This document shows, in pieces, positions 1-5,674 of a DNA stretch of 13,234 nt. The stretch is taken from positions 1-13,234 of the forward strand of contig CAYJOG010000017.1 of NCBI GenBank assembly GCA_964371695.1. The letters are read 5' to 3'. The notes below the pieces were generated by a model. It was not told the DNA's origin. It saw only the letters and a list, made by a program, of their open reading frames with translations, and made no database searches. The stretch's first letter is position 1, and every line of letters starts with the position of its first letter. A program made the position numbers and the translations under genes. Origin of the DNA: CAYJOG01 sp964371695 [NCBI: uncultured bacterium] (GTDB lineage: Bacteria; CAYJOG01).

Positions 1-349
1 CGTTGATGGTGTTCACGTTGGGCATGGCCACATAACCCTGCTCGTTGGCGTCGGGGTGGCTGGGGTCATGCACCAGCCGGGGGGGGCTGGGGTCTTTCTC
101 GATTTTGATCACCTTCACGCCTTCGCCCACGCCACGGGGCTGGGCCCCCGGTTCCAGCGGCAAAAACGGAAAACGCCGCTCGGTGTCGAGGCTGTGGGTG
201 CTGAACACCGCCAGCAGGCGCTTGAAGGGGCCGCCCTCTGGCGTGCGGGTGGTGTTGACGTTGGCGATGTTGGCCGCGATCAGGTCCATGTGCAGGCGCT
301 GGGCGCTGAGGCCACTGCCCGCGATGTCCATGGCTGAAAAAATGCTCAC
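1..349 (-). CDS. flgC: Flagellar basal-body rod protein FlgC (C-terminus cut by window edge)
   Basis: FlgC is a proximal rod subunit of the flagellar basal body, secreted through the flagellar type III apparatus. I translated this from a GTG at 347-349; 116 codons are visible and the last part of the protein lies off the left edge. The N-terminus (SIFSAMDIAGSGLSAQRL) and the following NIANVNTTRT segment at about residues 27-36 are the conserved rod/hook N-terminal motif in its FlgC form, and GGPFKR at 39-44 is also typical. The GTG start is supported by the purine tract AAAAGGGGG ending 4 nt upstream; an ATG lies at codon 7, but starting there would remove conserved residues. It follows flgB by 71 nt in the same direction, and a palindromic repeat occupies that gap. 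A run of eight C residues in the coding strand (79-86) is a possible slippage site. Confidence 0.93.
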   Translation of the reverse strand, partial: MSIFSAMDIAGSGLSAQRLHMDLIAANIANVNTTRTPEGGPFKRLLAVFSTHSLDTERRFPFLPLEPGAQPRGVGEGVKVIKIEKDPSPPRLVHDPSHPDANEQGYVAMPNVNTIN

Positions 350-389
350 GTGGCCCCCTTTTGATTGTTTTTATTTTTCGGACTGCCTT

Positions 390-420
390 TGGTGCGGCGC
401 AGGCATCCCGCCTGCGTTTT
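390..420. repeat. Dispersed palindromic repeat in the flgB-flgC junction
   Basis: CGCAGGC at 398-404 pairs with GCCTGCG at 410-416 around a 5-nt loop, with a T-run after it on the plus strand. Read on the minus strand it closely matches the palindrome at 7863-7881 plus its flanks (core CGCAGGC-R-GGATGCCTGCGCC-R-CA), so it belongs to the same repeat family. It lies inside a co-directional operon, where flgB-to-flgC transcription must pass through the hairpin. The T-run is on the plus-strand side, so it is not a good intrinsic terminator for the flagellar transcript. Confidence 0.75.
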
Positions 421-852
421 TTACCTTGCCGTGGACTTGATGAGATCTTTCAGGCCGGTGAACCGGCGGCTGACAATTCGGGAATAAGCCAGATACTGCT
501 GGGTGTTCTTGGCCTCTTCGGCCATTTCCAGGTCAATGTCCACGTTGTTGCCGTCGTTGCGCCAGGTGGTGTGACCTTCGCGATAAACCGTGGGCGAGAC
601 TTCGTTCCAGGGGGTGCGGGCGTTGATGGGAAAATGCCCCGGATGGGTGAAAAAACCGGGCAGGCGCTCGGCCTCGTCGGCCTCCAGCGCGTGGCGCAAC
701 TCGGTTTCAAAACTCACCCGCTTGCGTTTGTAATTGGGGGTGTTGACGTTGGCGATGTTGTCGGAAATCGCCGCCTGACGCAGGTGCGACGCATCCATGC
801 CCTTGGTCAGGGCCGTCATCACCTTGCTGTCATAAAGTTTTTGAAGAATCAC
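421..852 (-). CDS. flgB: Flagellar basal-body rod protein FlgB
   Basis: FlgB is a proximal rod protein at the base of the flagellar rod, next to FliE and the MS ring. The 143-residue product has normal family length. It carries the rod-protein signature DNIANVNTPNYKR at residues 31-43, and a C-terminal helical stretch (about 106-138, with NTQQYLAYSRIVSRRF) typical of FlgB. The start is a GTG at 850-852; a weak GAAGG-like element lies upstream. The gene begins 6 nt after the stop of the FliT-like gene, so the two are likely co-translated, and flgC follows. Both flgB and flgC use GTG starts. Confidence 0.95.
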   Translation of the reverse strand: MILQKLYDSKVMTALTKGMDASHLRQAAISDNIANVNTPNYKRKRVSFETELRHALEADEAERLPGFFTHPGHFPINARTPWNEVSPTVYREGHTTWRNDGNNVDIDLEMAEEAKNTQQYLAYSRIVSRRFTGLKDLIKSTAR

Positions 853-858
853 TCTTGG

Positions 859-1260
859 TCAGTACCTTCTGTCATGCAGACGCGGCATGGCGGGGCCTTT
901 GGCCCCATAGGTTTTGTGTATCTTCTTGAGGCGGGAGAGAATTTCAAGCTTTTTGGTGGCGCCCTGTCGCCCGGTGTTAAGCAGAACTTGAACTTCTGAC
1001 CAGTTCTGCTGTATCGCCAACGCGCGTTTGCTCATGGTGGGGGTGACACCCTGGGGGCCGGGCATGAGTCTAGGGTCGCCGCCCCCGGCTTTCAACAGTT
1101 TTTCCTGCCTTTGTATGAGTGTGTTCACCAATCCCCACTGGGCAGAACGGGCGGCTTCCAGCAGTTCGGTGCTCAGCGTATACAACTCCTCCAGTTCGTC
1201 TTCTCCCAGCACCACCGGACTGGCTGGGGGCTGCGGCGCGGATGGGGAGTGTTCAGCCAT
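859..1260 (-). CDS. Small helical protein, probable FliT-like flagellar export chaperone
   Basis: The 133-residue product begins at the ATG at 1258-1260. After a Pro-rich, probably disordered N-terminus (residues 1-18) it is predicted by eye to be helical: LEELYTLSTELLEAARSAQW (23-42) and a second helix through RQEKLLKAG. A later helical stretch ends in LSRLKKIHKTYG (108-119). The pattern of a leader helix, a W-containing turn, RQEKLL, and a terminal basic helix ending in YG resembles FliT-family proteins, which chaperone flagellar export substrates such as FliD. That is family inference, not proof; FlgN-like or an unrelated flagellar accessory protein are alternatives. Its start overlaps the DUF2225 stop by 8 nt (ATGGCTGA) and flgB starts 6 nt after its stop. 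This strongly suggests a flagellar role and translational coupling. Confidence 0.62.
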   Translation of the reverse strand: MAEHSPSAPQPPASPVVLGEDELEELYTLSTELLEAARSAQWGLVNTLIQRQEKLLKAGGGDPRLMPGPQGVTPTMSKRALAIQQNWSEVQVLLNTGRQGATKKLEILSRLKKIHKTYGAKGPAMPRLHDRRY

Positions 1261-2170
1261 TGTTTGCTCGTTGTTCTGAAGATTCGTAGCCCACCTCGGC
1301 TTCGGCGCCCAAAAGAGCCGCCTCAAAGGCCAGAATGGACTCATCGGCCCCCTCTGGCGCGGCTTGCTGTTCCGGCGGTGAAGGCGCGGCGGGCGCGGGA
1401 GATTCACCGGCCCCCTGGGCCTGGGGAGCGGCGGGTTCGGTGGCGACCCCGGCGGCTTCCCTGGCCTCGCGGGCGGCGGCCAGGGCGTCGCGCACGTCTT
1501 CCATCCGGCGGCGGGCCATGCGTTTGCGCCAGTCGTCCTGATCAATTTCGGGGTAGCTGAACAACACCAGGGCCAGCCACTTGCGGGCCTCCTCGGCCAT
1601 CCCCAGGCGCAGCGACAACTCCGCCACCAGATAGGCGGTGCCGATTTCCTCAAGCCGTTTTGGGAAATCATGGCTGTTCTCGAACACCTCGCGGTATCGG
1701 GCCACCGCCAGACGCAGAAACTCCCGCTCGCCGGTTTTGTCCTGCGCATAACGATAAAGCCAGGCTGTCTTGAGGAAATGCGACGCCTGACGCGCCACCT
1801 TGCCGGGCCGCAGGCGATAACAGTGGCTGGCCAGGTGCAGATTCAGAATGGCGTCTTCCAGACTGCGCACCCGCTGGCGCGCCTCCATGCCCTGCAACAT
1901 TTCCAGGCTCAGGCGGGCGATGGCTTCCTTCTCGGCCTGGGTGAGGTCAAAAAAGTCGTCGGGCGCGCTGGCGTAGTGGCACTGGGGACACACCCACACG
2001 CTTTCCAGCAGCGGATTGCTGCCCTGGTAATAGGGGCAGAAATCGGTGTCTTCCTGCACCTTGCGGAACAGATAGTGGCGCATCACCCGCGCCGCAAACG
2101 TGTGGGCGCACACCGGGCAGGCGACGGTTTTTTCGTAAACCCGAAGCGGTTTTTTGTTTTTGCCAGACAT
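1253..2170 (-). CDS. DUF2225 family zinc-ribbon / helical-repeat protein
   Basis: The 305-residue protein matches DUF2225 in pattern. A CPVC knuckle lies at 18-21, DTDFCPYYQGSNPLL at 41-55, and VCPQCHYA at 60-67 with a second CxxC at 61-64. Together these could bind zinc. Residues about 80-210 are helical and TPR-like (for example SHFLKTAWLYRYA at 130-142 and the AEEARKWLALVLFSYPEID segment at 192-210). Residues 238-280 are an Ala/Pro/Glu-rich linker, followed by a short acidic helix. The family has no settled biochemical function. No Shine-Dalgarno is evident before the ATG (2168-2170); instead a small GGCGG/CCGCC hairpin (2178-2191) lies 7 nt upstream. The stop overlaps the FliT-like gene, placing it at the head of the visible flagellar block. 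It may be flagellar or a general cytoplasmic factor. Confidence 0.85.
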   Translation of the reverse strand: MSGKNKKPLRVYEKTVACPVCAHTFAARVMRHYLFRKVQEDTDFCPYYQGSNPLLESVWVCPQCHYASAPDDFFDLTQAEKEAIARLSLEMLQGMEARQRVRSLEDAILNLHLASHCYRLRPGKVARQASHFLKTAWLYRYAQDKTGEREFLRLAVARYREVFENSHDFPKRLEEIGTAYLVAELSLRLGMAEEARKWLALVLFSYPEIDQDDWRKRMARRRMEDVRDALAAAREAREAAGVATEPAAPQAQGAGESPAPAAPSPPEQQAAPEGADESILAFEAALLGAEAEVGYESSEQRANNG

Positions 2171-2177
2171 GTTTTGG

Positions 2178-2191
2178 GGCGGAACACCGCC
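2178..2191 (-). promoter_or_regulatory. Small hairpin just upstream of the DUF2225 start
   Basis: In the minus-strand RNA, GGCGG and CCGCC can pair around a TGTT loop 7 nt before the ATG. It occupies the place where a Shine-Dalgarno would be expected, and none is visible. It could limit initiation, but the stem is only 5 bp and may be chance in GC-rich DNA. Confidence 0.25.
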
Positions 2192-2228
2192 ACAGGTTAA
2201 GGATAGCAGGCCGAAGGGGGGGGAACGT

Positions 2229-3248
2229 TCAACCCGGGGACAGATTCTGTCCTACACGTTCAATGATGGCCTCGGCAAGAGATTGAAAATCTTTCCTGGC
2301 ATCATGCACTGCCTTGGCGTGAGAACCGATCGCACCATCTGAAGCTGTAAGAGCAAAAATCGGCTTCCTGGCTTCTTGTCCCATGGGCACCAGACTCCTG
2401 TAGTGACGCAGCGTGGCCAAACAGTGAGGATCGGCTTCTGGGCGCAGCCCCGTCTGGGCGTCTGGCTCCTCCAGGATACTTTTTCGGTATTCATGCGGTA
2501 TTCGATTAACCCAGCGGTCAAAGGCCTGAATGGGTCTGTTCAGGCGAACAAGATGCTGCTGAACGACATAACCCAGAGGTTTCATCTCACCGCGAGGAAG
2601 TTGGAATTCCGGGTTTGGATAATTTTCAAGACGCTTCCCCCATTCCTTTCGCCATCGGTTAAGAGTAGGCCCCAGGTTTCGCAAGCCCTGAAGGGAAAAC
2701 AGGTCTGCCCCAAGAGGAACGACAACAAAATCAGACCCAATCATGACCGATCTGTTGATTGCGCCAAGATTCGGGCCAACATCCACCAAGACATACTTTG
2801 CAGAAAAACAATCTGCGCCCTTTTGAGCGACTTGCCAGAAAGCTGTCAGCACCCGAAAGGCTCGATAAAGATCGGAACCCCCAAGGCTGTTTGGCCATTC
2901 GCTTGACAGTTTGTCTTCAAACCCGGACAGCGCCAAGTCACCCGGCAGAAGGGCAAGATTTTCTGAAATGATTTTAAGATTGGGATCCTGAATGTCGCCG
3001 ACGCGCGTAAGCGGCTGGATACACCGATACATCGTATCGGGTCCGGTTGGAGGTTCATCCTGATCTGGCCACAGGGCTTCAAGCGCTTCCTCCTGAAGAA
3101 AAGCAGACGTAAGATTTGCCTGTGGATCCAGATCACAAACCAGCACTTTATTTCCAATTTCTGCGAGCATCCAGGCCAAGTGGTAAACAAGGGAAGTTTT
3201 CCCAACACCTCCCTTGTTGTTGAAAAATGTCAAAACCGGAACGCTCAT
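2229..3248 (-). CDS. ParA-type deviant Walker ATPase of an accessory two-gene cassette
   Basis: The 339-residue product is a ParA/MinD-superfamily ATPase. It has the deviant Walker A KGGVGKTS (12-19, with the signature lysine K12), Walker A' DLDPQANLT (39-47), and Walker B VLVDVGPNLGAINRS (153-167) followed by PLGADLFSLQGLRNLG (178-193). About 110 residues follow with no partition-type DNA-binding domain that I recognise. It overlaps the upstream AlbA_2/HATPase gene by ATGA (3245-3248), so the two are translationally coupled. No parB and no repeated parS-like sites are nearby, so a replicon-segregation role is unlikely. An accessory role, possibly stress or phage defence together with its partner, is inference. 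The last codons contain a perfect palindrome (2238-2252) that may mark an insertion edge. G+C is visibly lower than in neighbouring genes. Confidence 0.88.
   Translation of the reverse strand: MSVPVLTFFNNKGGVGKTSLVYHLAWMLAEIGNKVLVCDLDPQANLTSAFLQEEALEALWPDQDEPPTGPDTMYRCIQPLTRVGDIQDPNLKIISENLALLPGDLALSGFEDKLSSEWPNSLGGSDLYRAFRVLTAFWQVAQKGADCFSAKYVLVDVGPNLGAINRSVMIGSDFVVVPLGADLFSLQGLRNLGPTLNRWRKEWGKRLENYPNPEFQLPRGEMKPLGYVVQQHLVRLNRPIQAFDRWVNRIPHEYRKSILEEPDAQTGLRPEADPHCLATLRHYRSLVPMGQEARKPIFALTASDGAIGSHAKAVHDARKDFQSLAEAIIERVGQNLSPG
2238..2252. repeat. Perfect short palindrome at the 3' end of the ParA gene
   Basis: GGACAGA-T-TCTGTCC is a perfect 7+1+7 inverted repeat, preceded by further Gs (GGGGACAGATTCTGTCC). 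It lies in the last codons of the ParA gene, at the edge of the low-G+C cassette. GGGGACAGA-type sequences are familiar at the ends of repeats linked to REP-associated tyrosine transposases. That link is from memory of the motif and only suggestive here. Confidence 0.5.
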
Positions 3249-4459
3249 GGCAGGACCCTGACCGTCCAGAGAATGTTGCTTTGATTGACATTAAACTCCG
3301 GGTCTGGATTTCCATTTTTTTTCAACTCATTGCGCACCGTCGGTATACCGAACCCGAAGCCCTGAACAAACCCCAACACCTTTAAAGCCTCTGCGATATT
3401 GGGGTTCCTGTAATCCGTCACACCTGGTTGCCCAAAATTATTTTCGTTTACAATTCCAAAAGGACCGCCGGGGCTTTGAATTTCTATTCTATCATTAAAC
3501 CAATAAACATGGATTGGCGCGTTCGTGTGTTCATAAGTCCTGTGCAAAACCGCATTTCGAACAAGTTGCTGAAGCGCGGGCAATGGATAAGTCGAAACAC
3601 GCTTTTCAATCTCGCCGCTGGTAAAATCTACGGCTGTATGGTTATGCGCCTTCATCTTTTCTTCGATTCGACGCAAGACATCTCCGAGTGTCCCATCAAT
3701 TTCCTGTTCATCAGTTACAGTGTCTCCGTATGCGTTTCCATCGATTCTCAGGAATTGGATATAGGCGCATGGGAGAAAATCTCTTGTGCAGACACCTAGC
3801 GTCAACAACCCCAACACCGTTGGAATTGGATCATCCGCAGACACGATCATCTTTGTTGCAGACAACTGTTGCTCATAAGTTCTTCCGTTGGCGGCCAAGT
3901 CATCTGGTGAAAAAGCAACGCGGAGATAGTCTTCAAAATAACTGCTGTTCAAATCATTCAGTTTCGCATTCGGAACGGGCTGGACGTCAAAGGGTCGGTT
4001 CTTGTGTCGACGTTTTTCATTCAGAACAGATTCATCCTGAGTGGTTGCCACGGCTTTTCTTGGCCCGACTCTTATCAAAACCCTTCCCTTATACCGAACT
4101 GGGGGTGAGTCCGAGGGCTGAACAAGAATGACAGCCATTTCCTTTCCCTTCAGGAGGTGTTTTTGAACTGTAAGGGTAGGTGGGGGCAAGATGTTTCCAT
4201 CTGACGTGAGGCTGCCCAGCTGTTGAAGCAGCTCATCCGTGATGGCACATCCGGAGGGGGAACCATCGTCCCGAGCGCCAATAAAAACAACACCAGCTTT
4301 CATGTGATTTGGAAGATCATTGGCAAATGCACAAACAGCCTCTCTGACCTTTTTTGGGGCATCTCCCTGAAAAGATTCTTTTCTTTCAACAAAGTCGGAC
4401 TCGATGTCATTCAACATCTCCTCCAGGTCACTTTCCTGATAGGGGTTCATGTTCACCAT
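3245..4459 (-). CDS. Schlafen/AlbA_2 domain protein with C-terminal HATPase_c_4 domain
   Basis: The 404-residue product combines two domains. Residues about 20-150 look like the AlbA_2 (Schlafen-type, COG2865) nucleic-acid-binding domain: FVERKES at 23-29, AVCAFAND at 41-48, VVFIGARDDGSPSG at 57-70, and PVRYKGRVLIRVGPR at 120-134. Residues about 285-400 look like a GHKL-type HATPase_c_4: LVRNAVLHRTYE at 299-310, DRIEIQSPGG at 323-332, and RNPNIAEALKVLG with a GFGFG loop at 351-371. The family is often annotated as a transcriptional regulator or ATP-binding protein and its activity is unsettled. The ATG at 4457-4459 is chosen because AAGAGGT (4469-4475) lies 9 nt upstream; the ATG at 4448-4450 is too distant. 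It begins 38 nt after the ychF stop and overlaps the ParA gene by 4 nt. Base composition is lower in G+C than the flanks (27 of 60 in 3421-3480), suggesting transfer. Confidence 0.87.
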   Translation of the reverse strand: MVNMNPYQESDLEEMLNDIESDFVERKESFQGDAPKKVREAVCAFANDLPNHMKAGVVFIGARDDGSPSGCAITDELLQQLGSLTSDGNILPPPTLTVQKHLLKGKEMAVILVQPSDSPPVRYKGRVLIRVGPRKAVATTQDESVLNEKRRHKNRPFDVQPVPNAKLNDLNSSYFEDYLRVAFSPDDLAANGRTYEQQLSATKMIVSADDPIPTVLGLLTLGVCTRDFLPCAYIQFLRIDGNAYGDTVTDEQEIDGTLGDVLRRIEEKMKAHNHTAVDFTSGEIEKRVSTYPLPALQQLVRNAVLHRTYEHTNAPIHVYWFNDRIEIQSPGGPFGIVNENNFGQPGVTDYRNPNIAEALKVLGFVQGFGFGIPTVRNELKKNGNPDPEFNVNQSNILWTVRVLP

Positions 4460-4497
4460 TTGAAAAAGACCTCTTGCCTTTTAAGAAAAACAGGCGC

Positions 4498-5595
4498 TCA
4501 CACGTTAAACCGGAACTGGCACACATCGCCATCCTGCATCACATAGTCCTTGCCTTCCAGCTTCAGTTTACCCGCTTCGCGCACCGCCTGCTCGCTGCCC
4601 AGAGCAAACAGGTCCTGCACCTTATACACCTCGGCCTTGATGAAACCCTTTTCGAAATCGGTGTGGATGACCCCCGCCGCCTGGGGCGCTCTGGCCCCCA
4701 CGGGAATGGTCCAGGCGCGGGCCTCTTTTGGCCCGGCGGTGAAATAGGTCATCATGCCCAGCAGGCGGAACGCCTCGCGGATGAGTTGCTCCAGCCCCGG
4801 CTCCTTCACCCCCAGTTCCTGCAAAAAACCGGCCCGCTCGCTTTCGTCCATGTCGCTGAGTTCGGCCTCCATCTTGCCGCAGATCACCACCACACCGGCG
4901 TTCTCAGCGGCGGCCTTTTCGCGCACCTGATCCACCAGGGCATTGCCCCCCGCCGCCACGTCGTCTTCACCCACGTTGCAGCCATAGAGCACTTTTTTGG
5001 CCGTGAGCAGGTGCAGGTCCCGCAGGTGATCCTGTTCGTCTTCGCTCAGGCCCTGGCCCCGCACCGGCACGCCGCTGTTGAGTTTTTCCGCCACTTTCTC
5101 AAGCACCACCGCCTGCTCGCGCATGGCGGCGTCGCCGCTCTTGGCCTTTTGGCGCACGGCCCCCAGGCGTTTTTCCACCGTGGCGAGGTCCGCCAGCATC
5201 AGCTCGGTGTCCACCACGTCAATGTCGTGCAGGGGGTTGACCTGACCGTGTACGTGGGTGATGTCCCCCTCTTCAAAACAGCGCACCACGTGGCAGATGG
5301 CGTTGACCTGACGGATGTGGCTGAGAAACTGGTTGCCCATGCCCTCGCCCTGGCTGGCCCCTTTCACCAGACCGGCGATGTCCACAAACTCCATCACGGC
5401 GGGCAGTGTCTGGGCGCTGCCGATGATCTTCGCCAACTGGTCCAGCCGCTCGTCGGGCACCTTCACCACACCCACGTTTGGCTCGATGGTGCAGAACGGA
5501 TAGTTCGCCGCCTCGGCCTTGGCGCGCGTCAGCGCGGTGAAAAGTGTGCTCTTGCCCACGTTGGGCAGGCCCACGATACCCATTTGTAAACCCAT
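4498..5595 (-). CDS. ychF: Redox/ribosome-associated ATPase YchF (OLA1 family)
   Basis: This is the universally conserved P-loop protein YchF, a TRAFAC-class translation-associated NTPase that prefers ATP and binds ribosomes. The 365-residue length is normal. Visible motifs are the P-loop GLPNVGKS (9-16), the G3 region DIAGLVKGAS (72-81), and the family-specific NxxE (NVGE, 207-210) replacing the GTPase NKxD. A likely helical insertion spans about 130-200. The C-terminal TGS domain begins near AWTIPVG (294-300), with AAGVIHTDFEKGFIKAEV at 306-323. The start MGLQMGIVGLPNVGKS aligns well with family N-termini. No clear Shine-Dalgarno is seen. The gene is divergent from the exported-protein gene, with 79 nt between the two chosen starts. 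The AlbA_2/ParA cassette follows in the same direction and may be read from the ychF promoter. Confidence 0.97.
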   Translation of the reverse strand: MGLQMGIVGLPNVGKSTLFTALTRAKAEAANYPFCTIEPNVGVVKVPDERLDQLAKIIGSAQTLPAVMEFVDIAGLVKGASQGEGMGNQFLSHIRQVNAICHVVRCFEEGDITHVHGQVNPLHDIDVVDTELMLADLATVEKRLGAVRQKAKSGDAAMREQAVVLEKVAEKLNSGVPVRGQGLSEDEQDHLRDLHLLTAKKVLYGCNVGEDDVAAGGNALVDQVREKAAAENAGVVVICGKMEAELSDMDESERAGFLQELGVKEPGLEQLIREAFRLLGMMTYFTAGPKEARAWTIPVGARAPQAAGVIHTDFEKGFIKAEVYKVQDLFALGSEQAVREAGKLKLEGKDYVMQDGDVCQFRFNV

Positions 5596-5674
5596 GGCGG
5601 GGGATTATGGATGAAGCGCCGAAGCTTTGCAGGGCGTTTTTTATCTTGCGGCATGATGTAAAATGGGTGGTTCC

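Noticed and set aside
859-1749. One 296-codon frame as a single gene covering the FliT-like gene and half of DUF2225
   Set aside because: The upstream part is an out-of-frame reading of the DUF2225 coding sequence. The real start is the ATG at 1258-1260.
2229-4459. Plasmid-type partition (par) locus
   Set aside because: There is a ParA-like ATPase but no ParB, no DNA-binding partner of par type, no iteron-like repeats, and the flanking genes are chromosomal housekeeping and flagellar genes.
4354-5589. A 411-codon plus-strand frame antisense to ychF
   Set aside because: YchF on the minus strand is unmistakable. The antisense product is His-rich and shows no domains.
5596-5662. Divergent promoters between ychF and the exported-protein gene
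   Set aside because: They must exist, but I could not find a pair of -35 and -10 boxes with acceptable spacing on either strand, nor a convincing sigma-54 or sigma-28 site, so none is reported.
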